Shown here one piece after another: positions 16,720-23,394 of a stretch of DNA of 51,315 nucleotides; position 1 is the first letter of the stretch, and each line of letters starts with the position of its first letter. Where the stretch lies: the NCBI GenBank assembly GCA_937898625.1, contig CALEJF010000025.1, positions 1 to 51,315 on the forward strand. The letters run 5' to 3'. The notes under the pieces are model-generated. The model was not told where the DNA came from. It ran no database searches and worked only from the letters and a program-made list of their open reading frames with translations. This DNA comes from an uncultured Clostridia bacterium (lineage in GTDB: Bacteria; Bacillota; Clostridia; Oscillospirales; Acutalibacteraceae). The position numbers and the translations under genes are program-made.

Positions 16720-17556
16720 TTATTTTGCAGGTTTTACATGAATTTCTGTTGCGAATACCATATTATTAAGCTTTGATAACTGCTTATCAAGTGAATATGG
16801 CTGTGCAACTACAACTGCGCTGTATGTGCCCTCTGAAAGAGGTCTGCTGATTGAGAATCTTGAAATAGCATATCCCGGTTGAACAAGTCCTGATTCATAA
16901 AGAAGTTCATCACCGTCATCAGCTTTTTTGTTACCGTTTTTGTCAAGATAAATTGAATACTGCATAAAGCAGATATCTGCATTCTTCTTGTCATTTGCAA
17001 GAACAAAATTCTGTTCCTTCTGTCCCGCAATAAAGTTAATCTGAGTGATACCTCTCATAGTGATATTCTTTACAGAAACATCGATTTCTTCTTCAAGTTT
17101 ATCCCATACACCTTCACCCTCATCACCTTCAAGAATCATTCCGCCAGGTGTTGTCACAGGTTCTTGTGGAGGATTATTAATTCCTGTCTGCACAACATAG
17201 TACACACCGAAAATCAATCCTGCTAAAGCAAGGAGTCCTAATAAGAAAAGAAGAATAAGTGCAAGAATTCTATCCTTCTTAACAGCAATAAATCTGCCGT
17301 CATCAAGTTCAATATAACCGATTACTTTGTAACGAATTGAACTTGTTGCCCTGTAAACAGTTTCTTCTATACCATTTACAGCAAGTACACCTGCTTCGCG
17401 CTTACCGTATTGCAACTGACCTACAACACGAACACCACCGTCAGGATATGTAGCCTTAACTTCTTTAGCTGTGTAATAACCAACCTCAAACCCGGTATCT
17501 TTGTTGCGATAAAACTCTTCGTAGTCATTCCCTAACTTTATATTGAATTCTGCCAT
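16720..17556 (-). CDS. Single-pass membrane protein at the head of the surface operon
   Basis: I do not recognise this 278-aa protein. Residues 1 to about 95 are hydrophilic and contain short beta-like repeats (GYYTAKEVKATYPDGG, GQLQYGKREAGVLAVNG). Residues about 97-122 form one strong membrane helix preceded by KKDR, which by the positive-inside rule puts the N-terminus in the cytosol. A Pro/Gly linker (NNPPQEPVTTPGG) leads to an outer domain of about 140 residues ending YSAVVVAQPY and FATEIHVKPAK, which looks like an Ig-type beta-sandwich. The linker and outer domain could hold or assemble the secreted proteins encoded downstream. The ATG at 17554-17556 has a strong ribosome binding site (AGGAGG, 8 bp away), and the gene follows a perfect promoter. 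It is the first of twelve genes. Confidence 0.8.
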   Translation of the reverse strand: MAEFNIKLGNDYEEFYRNKDTGFEVGYYTAKEVKATYPDGGVRVVGQLQYGKREAGVLAVNGIEETVYRATSSIRYKVIGYIELDDGRFIAVKKDRILALILLFLLGLLALAGLIFGVYYVVQTGINNPPQEPVTTPGGMILEGDEGEGVWDKLEEEIDVSVKNITMRGITQINFIAGQKEQNFVLANDKKNADICFMQYSIYLDKNGNKKADDGDELLYESGLVQPGYAISRFSISRPLSEGTYSAVVVAQPYSLDKQLSKLNNMVFATEIHVKPAK

Positions 17557-17564
17557 TTTGATAG

Positions 17565-17570
17565 CCTCCT
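17565..17570 (-). promoter_or_regulatory. Strong ribosome binding site of the array operon
   Basis: AGGAGG lies 8 bases upstream of the ATG at 17554-17556 and fully matches the anti-Shine-Dalgarno core. It fixes the start of the 278-aa protein. Confidence 0.7.
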
Positions 17571-17639
17571 GATAATAATTTCTTATAGATAATTATAAGT
17601 AAGTATACTAATTGATATAATACACTATTTTACTAATAA

Positions 17640-17668
17640 ATTATATCTCTTTACGCATTTCTTGTCAA
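17640..17668 (-). promoter_or_regulatory. Perfect consensus sigma-A promoter of the surface operon
   Basis: On the minus strand TTGACA (17663-17668) and TATAAT (17640-17645) are separated by exactly 17 bp. Transcription should begin near 17632, giving a leader of about 75 bases. No other promoter noticed in the window matches both hexamers perfectly, so high expression is expected unless a repressor acts here. Confidence 0.85.
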
Positions 17669-17713
17669 CGATTTTTTATACATTATTAATCGAATTTTAT
17701 CTTGTCTTAAATG

Positions 17714-17731
17714 CAATATGTACAATATGCA
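17714..17731 (-). promoter_or_regulatory. Tandem 9-bp repeat upstream of the array promoter
   Basis: CAATATGTA and CAATATGCA stand head to tail, 46 bp upstream of the -35 box. Direct repeats at this distance can be activator sites, and the spacing of about one helical turn would place two proteins on one face. AT-rich DNA can produce such repeats by chance. Confidence 0.3.
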
Positions 17732-17739
17732 CAAAAATT

Positions 17740-17968
17740 AAAAACTTTTTTTAATAAACACATATTAACAATCTGTTAATTTATTATTAAATAATTTGTA
17801 GTATTTTTGGTTTATTTACAAAAAAAACAAAATTTTTCCAAGTCTCGGTAAAAGAACAATGACACATCTTTATATTTGTCAAACTTACTTCTATGTAATT
17901 TTTGTTAATAATTACAAACACACTTTTTTTCTGTATGTATAAAAATGCTTTTTCATCACATTTAAACT
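17740..17968. other. AT-rich intergenic stretch with no gene
   Basis: This is the remainder of the 477-bp gap between hflX and the surface operon. It is very AT-rich with several A and T tracts, which could bend DNA upstream of the strong promoter. I see no open reading frame with a ribosome binding site and no RNA gene. Confidence 0.4.
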
Positions 17969-18018
17969 AAAAAAGCGTTGCTTTTGGGGACTACTTTCTC
18001 CATTATACAACGCTTTTT
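17969..18018 (-). terminator. Rho-independent terminator of hflX
   Basis: AAAAGCGTTG (17971-17980) pairs with CAACGCTTTT (18008-18017). On the minus strand it lies just past the hflX stop and ends in TTTTTTAG. The arm sequence recurs in other hairpins of this window (45951-45988 and the half-copy at 7-17). Confidence 0.75.
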
Positions 18019-18033
18019 GTTACTTATTACATT

Positions 18034-19281
18034 TTATAAAACATAGTCTTTATACTTATCCGCCTCATATGAAGGGAGAATTACTTTGAGTAATGAACCA
18101 TTGTTGGTAAAATCTTCCGAAAGGATTTTGCCTGAATTACGAATATTGTTCACCAATGCACCCTTTGAAAAGGGGATAAGCAAATTGAGAGTTACGCTTT
18201 TTAGTTCAAGTGCTTTTTCTATTTCTTTTAAGAGCAAATCAAGGTTAATACCCTTTAAAGCACTAATCATAACAGTCTTACCCATAGAAATCAGGTCAAA
18301 AACATTTTCTGCCTTGTCACACTTGTTCATTACTGTGATGATATTGTCACCCTTACAGCCCAATTCTCGCAGAATATCGGTGGTAATTTCAATATGTTCA
18401 CTACAATGAATGTCGGAGGCATCGCAGACATTGAGAATAACATCTGCCTCACTTGCTTCTTCAAGAGTTGACTTGAATGCCTTGACTAAATCGTGGGGTA
18501 ATCGGCTTACAAAACCTACTGTATCAATGAGCATAACATCTTGTCCGTTGGGAAGAGTTAGTTTTCGGGAAGTTGGGTCAAGAGTGGCAAAAAGTTTGTC
18601 CTCTGCAAGTACACCTGCATCGGTCAGAGCATTCATAAGGGTTGATTTTCCTGCATTTGTATAACCAACGAGAGCAACGGTAATCACACCATCTTTTTCT
18701 CGTCTTTTACGCAAGAAACCACGACGCTTTTCAACCTCGTCAAGTTGTTCTTGTAATGCGTGCATTCTTCTCATTATGTGGCGACGATCACTTTCGAGTT
18801 TTGTTTCACCGGGGCCACGAGTACCGATACCACCGCCAAGTCGGGAAAGCTCTTTACCCTTACCGGTAAGTCGGGGGAGTGAATATTTAAGTTGAGCCAG
18901 TTCTACCTGTAATTTGCCCTCGCTTGTTTTGGCTCTCAATGCGAAAATGTCTAAAATCAACTGTGTTCTGTCAACCACACGAACCTTAGTGACATTTTCA
19001 ATATTGCGAATTTGTGATGGAGTCAGCTCGCCATCACAAACTATTAAATCAATCTCTTGATTATGGCAAAATAACTCTGCTTCGGCAAGTCTGCCTTTGC
19101 CAAGATAAGTTGCACCGTCGGGAGTGCTTTTCCGCTGAATAATTGAGCCAATGACAGAAGCCCCTGCACTTTCGGTAAGGAGCGTTAGTTCTTCTATTGA
19201 GGCATCGGCATCAAAATCTCCTGTGTCAACGGAAATAAGTAATGCCTTTTCAGGTTCTTGTGTAATTTCGTAAAAGTCCAT
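18034..19281 (-). CDS. hflX: HflX-type ribosome-splitting GTPase
   Basis: The 415-aa length fits HflX. The N-terminal half carries the family region (TYLGKGRLAEAE, DGELTPSQIRNIE, VRVVDRTQLILDIFA) and the Gly-rich linker LSRLGGGIGTRGPGETKLE near residue 145. The G domain follows with G1 GYTNAGKST, G3 DTVGF and G4 NKCD. HflX binds the 50S subunit and splits stalled 70S ribosomes after heat or antibiotic stress. It is preceded by a separate small Cys-rich gene with its own terminator and followed by a terminator, so it is probably transcribed alone. Nothing unusual is seen. Confidence 0.95.
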   Translation of the reverse strand: MDFYEITQEPEKALLISVDTGDFDADASIEELTLLTESAGASVIGSIIQRKSTPDGATYLGKGRLAEAELFCHNQEIDLIVCDGELTPSQIRNIENVTKVRVVDRTQLILDIFALRAKTSEGKLQVELAQLKYSLPRLTGKGKELSRLGGGIGTRGPGETKLESDRRHIMRRMHALQEQLDEVEKRRGFLRKRREKDGVITVALVGYTNAGKSTLMNALTDAGVLAEDKLFATLDPTSRKLTLPNGQDVMLIDTVGFVSRLPHDLVKAFKSTLEEASEADVILNVCDASDIHCSEHIEITTDILRELGCKGDNIITVMNKCDKAENVFDLISMGKTVMISALKGINLDLLLKEIEKALELKSVTLNLLIPFSKGALVNNIRNSGKILSEDFTNNGSLLKVILPSYEADKYKDYVL

Positions 19282-19304
19282 AAATCTTCCTTTATTTTTG
19301 TGTA

Positions 19305-19339
19305 TTAAAAAAGTGGTGAAGAGAAACTCCCTCCACCAC
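19305..19339 (-). terminator. Terminator of the 47-aa Cys-rich gene
   Basis: GTGGTG (19313-19318) pairs with CACCAC (19334-19339). On the minus strand the hairpin is followed by TTTTTTAA. It lies between the Cys-rich gene and hflX. Confidence 0.7.
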
Positions 19340-19383
19340 CGAAACCAATGTTTTTATCCTTTATTTTTCATTTTGCATTTACA

Positions 19384-19527
19384 TTAGCAGCAGCAATCAT
19401 AGTCCTTACGCTGACAACCACAGTCGTTGTTACGCTGACAACCGCAACCGCCATTGTTATTATCAGAGAGAAGAATTAAGATGATGATAATAATCAACCA
19501 AGTGTTGTTACCGAAGAAGTTACACAT
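19384..19527 (-). CDS. 47-aa Cys-rich small membrane-associated protein
   Basis: This short gene starts at the ATG 19525-19527 with a good ribosome binding site (GGAGG) about 7 bases upstream and ends at TAA 19384-19386. The product begins MCNFFGNNTWLI, followed by a run of Ile/Leu (about residues 11-20) long enough to lie in a membrane. The rest is a polar Cys-rich tail with two copies of C-x-C-Q-R (CGCQRNN and CGCQRKD), ending in Cys-Cys-Cys. There are eight Cys in 47 residues. The plan (short FGN-like start, Ile/Leu helix, Cys-rich end) recalls small sporulation-associated proteins of Firmicutes such as the YjcZ group, but the match is loose. The Cys tail could bind metal or cross-link. 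A terminator follows. Confidence 0.75.
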   Translation of the reverse strand: MCNFFGNNTWLIIIIILILLSDNNNGGCGCQRNNDCGCQRKDYDCCC

Positions 19528-19608
19528 TTATTTTTCCTCCTTCCGTTTTGTAATTACATTACATTTTATGGAAAAGAGAGGAATGTGTTACATGTGTTTC
19601 TTCAATCA

Positions 19609-19809
19609 TATGCCATCAGGCATACTTCATAGCAACGCTACTTCATATCGTAAGATACTTCACAAATCCGTCAGGATTTACTTCATTAAATGAAGTATTG
19701 CTTTGCAATATGAAGTAATTTTCAATTATGAAATATTTGCTATCGCAAATATGATGTAAAAATCTGATAAATCAGATTTTTGTTATTAGCATCACTTAAG
19801 TGATGCTAA
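19609..19809. repeat. Run of consecutive mini-hairpins separated by ACTTCAT/ATGAAGT
   Basis: Short palindromes follow one another: TATGCC/GGCATA (19609-19624), TAGC/GCTA (19630-19640), TATC/GATA (19646-19657), AAATCC/GGATTT (19664-19679), CTTCAT/ATGAAG (19681-19695), TATTGC/GCAATA (19696-19710), ATATTTGC/GCAAATAT (19733-19752), an 11-bp stem (19758-19781) and a perfect 24-bp palindrome (19786-19809) that contains the leuD stop codon. In the left half the stems are separated by ACTTCA[TC]; in the right half by the reverse complement ATGAAGT and decayed forms of it. Switch-over is at 19688. This modular pattern is not a normal terminator and is probably a dispersed repeat element, though it may also end the leuD transcript. 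Confidence 0.7.
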
Positions 19810-20271
19810 CAATCCACCCTTTGAGATAATATTCTGAATAAATTCAGGGAATGGTTGAGCCTTGTAACTTGTGCCTTTTGTGACATTTGTGATAACACCT
19901 GTGTCAAAGTCAACTGAAACTTCATCACCATTTTCAATAGCATCACAAGCCTCGGGACATTCAAGAATTGGAAGACCGATATTAAGTGAATTTCTGTAAA
20001 AAATTCTTGCGAAAGTCTTTGCAATAACACAAGAAACACCTGCAGCCTTAATAGCGATAGGAGCGTGTTCACGGGATGAGCCACAACCAAAGTTGACACC
20101 TGCAACCATAATGTCGCCATCCTTAACCTTATTTATAAATTCCTTGTCGATATCTTCCATACAATGTGCTGCCAATTCCTTGTGGTCAGCTGTATTTAAG
20201 TATCTTGCAGGGATAATAACGTCTGTATCAACATGGTCGCCGTATTTATGTACTGAACCTTGAATTTTCAT
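19792..20271 (-). CDS. leuD: 3-isopropylmalate dehydratase, small subunit
   Basis: The 159-aa protein matches the short bacterial/archaeal LeuD form. It opens with GSVHKYGDHVDTDVIIPARY (the DTD-x-I-I-P-A-R-Y signature) and contains NFGCGSSREHAPIA near residue 60, the swivel-domain substrate loop. With LeuC it isomerises 2-isopropylmalate to 3-isopropylmalate in leucine synthesis. Start and LeuC stop share one base (TAATG), so translation is coupled. Transcription runs ilvN, leuC, leuD. leuA and leuB are not in this window. The stop codon sits inside a 24-bp palindrome at the edge of the mini-hairpin element. Confidence 0.95.
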   Translation of the reverse strand: MKIQGSVHKYGDHVDTDVIIPARYLNTADHKELAAHCMEDIDKEFINKVKDGDIMVAGVNFGCGSSREHAPIAIKAAGVSCVIAKTFARIFYRNSLNIGLPILECPEACDAIENGDEVSVDFDTGVITNVTKGTSYKAQPFPEFIQNIISKGGLLASLK

Positions 20272-21533
20272 TATTCTACCTCCTTAGGAGTACAAATGTA
20301 TCCTGTAATAGCACTTGCAGCAGCAACATATGGACTTGCAAGGTAAACTTCACTTGTCGGGTGTCCCATTCTGCCTACAAAGTTACGATTTGTTGTTGAG
20401 ATTGCCTTTTCTTCGGCAGCGAGAATACCCATGTGACCACCTAAACAAGGTCCACAAGTAGGAGTTGAGAAAACTGCACCTGCCTCTACAAAGATTTCAG
20501 CAAGACCTTCTCTTACGCATTGGAGATAAACATTCTGTGTTGCAGGAATTACGATGCAACGAACATTTTCATTAACCTTTTTGCCTTTAAGCACCTCGGC
20601 AGCAGCACGCATATCTTCAATTCTACCGTTTGTGCAAGAGCCGATAACTGACTGGTCAATGTAAATCTTGTCGAATTCGCCAACAATATGAGCATTTTCA
20701 GGGAGATGTGGAAATGCAACTGTTGATTTGAGAGTAGAAAGGTCAATGTCGATAACCTCGTCATAAACTGCATCTTCGTCCGCTGTGAAGATTACAGGCT
20801 CACGGTCAGTTCTGCCCTTCATATATTCGAGAGTTTTCTCGTCAACAGGGAAAATACCATTTTTTGCACCACATTCAATAGCCATATTTGCGATGCAGAA
20901 ACGGTCGTCCATTGAAAGATTAGCGATACCGTCACCTGTGAATTCAAGTGAACGATAGAGTGCACCGTCAACACCGATTTTGCCGATAAGGTGAAGAATT
21001 AAATCCTTACCGCTAACCCACTTGTTGAATTCACCTGTAACATTAACCTTAATAGCAGATGGCACTTTAAACCAAGCCATACCTGAAATCATACCGGCAG
21101 CCATATCAGTTGAGCCGACACCTGTTGAGAATGCACCGAGTGCACCGTAAGTACAAGTGTGGGAGTCTGCGCCAATAACTGTGTCACCTGAAATAACAAT
21201 TCCTTTTTCAGGAAGGAGTGCATGTTCAATACCCATTTGTCCTACATCAAAGAAATTCTTGATTTTATATTCTCTTGCAAACTGACGTACTTGTTTGCAG
21301 TGTTCAGCAGATTTAATATCCTTGTTTGGTGTGAAATGGTCCATAACAAGTGCAATTTTTTCTCTGTCAAAAACATCTGTAAAGCCCTTTGCTTTCATTT
21401 CGTTGATTGCAACGGGACTTGTAACGTCATTACCCATAACAAGGTCAAGACGGACATTGATAAGCTGTCCTGCCTCAACTTTATCCAATCCCGCATGTGC
21501 AGCAAGGATTTTTTGTGTCATTGTCATTCCCAT
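20271..21533 (-). CDS. leuC: 3-isopropylmalate dehydratase, large subunit
   Basis: I place the start at the ATG 21531-21533 (MGMTMTQKILAAHAG) and not at the far end of the open frame at 21890. The shorter form gives 420 aa, the usual LeuC length, has an AAGGAG site about 8 bp upstream, and begins one base after the ilvN stop. The 4Fe-4S ligands are visible in IGSCTNGR and in the pair TPTCGPCLGGHMG. GADSHTCTYGALGAFSTGVG is the aconitase-family signature. Two in-frame Met codons follow within four residues, so the exact first residue is uncertain by a few positions. It forms the dehydratase with LeuD. Confidence 0.95.
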   Translation of the reverse strand: MGMTMTQKILAAHAGLDKVEAGQLINVRLDLVMGNDVTSPVAINEMKAKGFTDVFDREKIALVMDHFTPNKDIKSAEHCKQVRQFAREYKIKNFFDVGQMGIEHALLPEKGIVISGDTVIGADSHTCTYGALGAFSTGVGSTDMAAGMISGMAWFKVPSAIKVNVTGEFNKWVSGKDLILHLIGKIGVDGALYRSLEFTGDGIANLSMDDRFCIANMAIECGAKNGIFPVDEKTLEYMKGRTDREPVIFTADEDAVYDEVIDIDLSTLKSTVAFPHLPENAHIVGEFDKIYIDQSVIGSCTNGRIEDMRAAAEVLKGKKVNENVRCIVIPATQNVYLQCVREGLAEIFVEAGAVFSTPTCGPCLGGHMGILAAEEKAISTTNRNFVGRMGHPTSEVYLASPYVAAASAITGYICTPKEVE

Positions 21534-21534
21534 A

Positions 21535-22044
21535 TTATTCAACTCCTTTAATGTTTCTGTCGCCACTTTCAAGAGCAGTAAGACCTGAACGTGAAAGCTC
21601 GCAGATTCCGTGTTTTTCCATTTTGTCGATAAACTTATCAATAAGGCTTGGAAGACCTGTAAGTTCAGCAGTAATTGTTGTATGTCCAATGTCCATAACT
21701 CTTGCGCCAAAACCATTGATAGTTTTAAGAACTCTTTTTCTGTCCTTGTTAAGTGCGTGAACTTTAATAAGAAGAATTTCGCTCTGAATTGCCTGACCTT
21801 CTTCAAGGTTAATAACTTTAATAACCTCTTCAAGACGGGAAAGCTGTTGCATAACCATAGTAACCTTGTATTCTTCAACATCGGAAACAATAGTCATTCT
21901 TGAAAATTCAGGACTTTCAGTTTCGGAAACTGTAAGGGATACAACATTGTATCCACGACGTGCAAAAAGTCCGGCAACTCTTAAAAGTACACCTGTACGG
22001 TTGTAAACAAGTGCTGATAAATAAATTCGTTTTGTGTTTTCCAT
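21535..22044 (-). CDS. ilvN: Acetolactate synthase small (regulatory) subunit
   Basis: The 169-aa protein has the N-terminal ACT domain typical of IlvN/IlvH (LVYNRTGVLLRVAGLFARRGYN, residues about 13-34; the valine-binding loop lies here) followed by the conserved C-terminal half (ILLIKVHALNKDR). It should control the catalytic subunit IlvB, which makes acetolactate for valine and leucine and acetohydroxybutyrate for isoleucine. ilvB is not next to it here; instead leuC follows after one base. That is an unusual but known type of arrangement. The first 30 bp upstream of the gene hold the edge of a palindromic repeat, and I see no T-box or leader peptide. Confidence 0.93.
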   Translation of the reverse strand: MENTKRIYLSALVYNRTGVLLRVAGLFARRGYNVVSLTVSETESPEFSRMTIVSDVEEYKVTMVMQQLSRLEEVIKVINLEEGQAIQSEILLIKVHALNKDRKRVLKTINGFGARVMDIGHTTITAELTGLPSLIDKFIDKMEKHGICELSRSGLTALESGDRNIKGVE

Positions 22045-22074
22045 AATGTGATATTCCTCTGTTTGAATGTATTT

Positions 22075-22153
22075 TTGTAGGGGCTGACGACCCCGGCAGC
22101 CCGAAATAAGTGTATTGTAAACTTGCGGGACGCCGAGTCGTCGTCCCCTACAA
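22075..22153. repeat. Imperfect palindromic REP-like element, GTAGGGG type
   Basis: The outer arms TTGTAGGGG (22075-22083) and CCCCTACAA (22145-22153) are exact. The full arms, about 28 bp each, are near-perfect inverted repeats rich in CGAC, and GC content is well above the surroundings. It fills the gap between galM and ilvN. The shape fits a non-autonomous palindromic intergenic repeat. It can form a long hairpin on either strand and could end galM transcription or shape the ilvN leader. Confidence 0.65.
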
Positions 22154-22213
22154 GATAACCAAAATAGTTGAGTTTTAAATTGAAACGCAGTTCCTTAATT
22201 ACGCATTACGAAT

Positions 22214-23251
22214 TTATACTGTGATTTTATAAATTGTTGTTGTCTTAACAACCTCATCCTTATCAAACACACAATTGTAGAAAGAAGGTGTGTTTGTAGC
22301 GTTTGGATAATATTGTGTTTCAAGGCAGAAGCCACAACGGAAATCCATTGGAGTATTGTTCTTACCGATTTTACCTTCAAGGAAATTACCAACATAGAGT
22401 TGCATACCCGGTAAATCTGTAAGACAGTCAAGACGAACACCGTTTGGGGCAGTAACAGTAGCAGCAAGACGGAGTTCTTTATTATATCCGTTAATGCAGA
22501 AGTTGTGGTCGTAACCATTACCTGCATCTAACTGCTCATAGTCCATGCCTATGTCTCTGCCGATAGTTTTAGGCTCGCGGAAATCAAATGGAGTGCCAGT
22601 AACATCACGAATTTCACCTGTTGGCACAAGTCCCTCACCCATAGGAGTGAATGCATCTGCATTTATGTAGAGAGTGTGGTCAAGAATATCGCCATTCTGA
22701 TAGCCTTTAAGGTTAAAATATGCGTGGTTAGTAAGGTTAAAAGCAGTCTTTTTGTCGGAAACTGCTGTGTAGTCCATAATAATCTCATTTTTATCTGTGA
22801 GAGTATATTTAACTGTAACCTTCTTATTACCGGGGAAGCCTTCTGTACCGTCAGCGCTGAAATATGAGAATTCAACAGAGTCGCTGTCCACAATAATTGC
22901 GTCCCAAACATTAGTTGAGAATTCTCCGTTACTATGGAGAGTAACATCACCGTGAGTTGTTGTAACAGGTACTTTAACACCGTCGATTGTAAGTCCACCT
23001 GCAGAAATTCTGTTAGCAACAGGACCTACTATCATACCCTGATAATCGTGACGGTTTTCAAAGCCATCCATATCGTCGAAACCGAGGAGTAAATCAATTT
23101 CGTTTTCGTTCTTATCCTTAACTAAAATACTCTGTAAAGTAGCACCGTAAGTAATAAGGTTAATTTTCATATTGTTATTGTTTTCAATGAGAAAAGAATC
23201 AACTTGTTTACCGTCTTTTGTCACACCGAAAACGGATTTTGTAATGCTCAT
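22214..23251 (-). CDS. galM: Aldose 1-epimerase (galactose mutarotase)
   Basis: I start at the ATG 23249-23251 (MSITKSVFGVTKDGK), 345 aa. It has a GGAG site 8 bp upstream; the longer form adds eleven residues without a good site. Conserved points are the NLTNHAYFNL stretch (catalytic His region), ANRISAG (sugar-contacting Asn-Arg) and YDHNFCING near residue 235. The enzyme interconverts alpha and beta anomers of galactose or glucose. No gal operon genes are adjacent. It stands alone, between the MTA-salvage terminator and the palindromic repeat. The protein is cytosolic. Confidence 0.93.
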   Translation of the reverse strand: MSITKSVFGVTKDGKQVDSFLIENNNNMKINLITYGATLQSILVKDKNENEIDLLLGFDDMDGFENRHDYQGMIVGPVANRISAGGLTIDGVKVPVTTTHGDVTLHSNGEFSTNVWDAIIVDSDSVEFSYFSADGTEGFPGNKKVTVKYTLTDKNEIIMDYTAVSDKKTAFNLTNHAYFNLKGYQNGDILDHTLYINADAFTPMGEGLVPTGEIRDVTGTPFDFREPKTIGRDIGMDYEQLDAGNGYDHNFCINGYNKELRLAATVTAPNGVRLDCLTDLPGMQLYVGNFLEGKIGKNNTPMDFRCGFCLETQYYPNATNTPSFYNCVFDKDEVVKTTTIYKITV

Positions 23252-23357
23252 AAAACACACTCCAAACCAAATTTTTATATACAAAAATAATTATATAACT
23301 TTAGTGTGATAAAGTCAATAATATTTTAAACTCTGTTTACAAAGTAAAATTGGATTC

Positions 23358-23389
23358 ATAAAAAAACAGTGGAGTCAACGCTCCACTGT
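23358..23389 (-). terminator. Terminator of the deaminase-phosphorylase-isomerase operon
   Basis: ACAGTGGAG (23366-23374) pairs perfectly with CTCCACTGT (23381-23389) around a 6-base loop. On the minus strand it is followed by a run of seven T. It lies 6 bp past the mtnA-like stop. Confidence 0.9.
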
Positions 23390-23394
23390 ACAAG

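Noticed and set aside
19454..19693. 79-aa plus-strand frame through the mini-hairpin element
   Set aside because: It crosses the palindromes and overlaps the start of the Cys-rich gene; no ribosome binding site or sensible composition.
19609..19809. CRISPR array
   Set aside because: The units are 16-25 bp with a 7-bp joining word that changes orientation, and the parts between are palindromes, not unique spacers. No cas gene is near.
21534..21890. N-terminal extension of the LeuC frame by 119 residues
   Set aside because: The extension overlaps ilvN out of frame and is Leu/Lys-rich noise. LeuC begins at 21533, where a ribosome binding site, normal length and one-base gap to ilvN agree.
22045..22213. 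T-box or leader-peptide attenuator before ilvN
   Set aside because: The gap is filled by the palindromic repeat. No T-box sequence or run of Leu/Ile/Val codons is seen.
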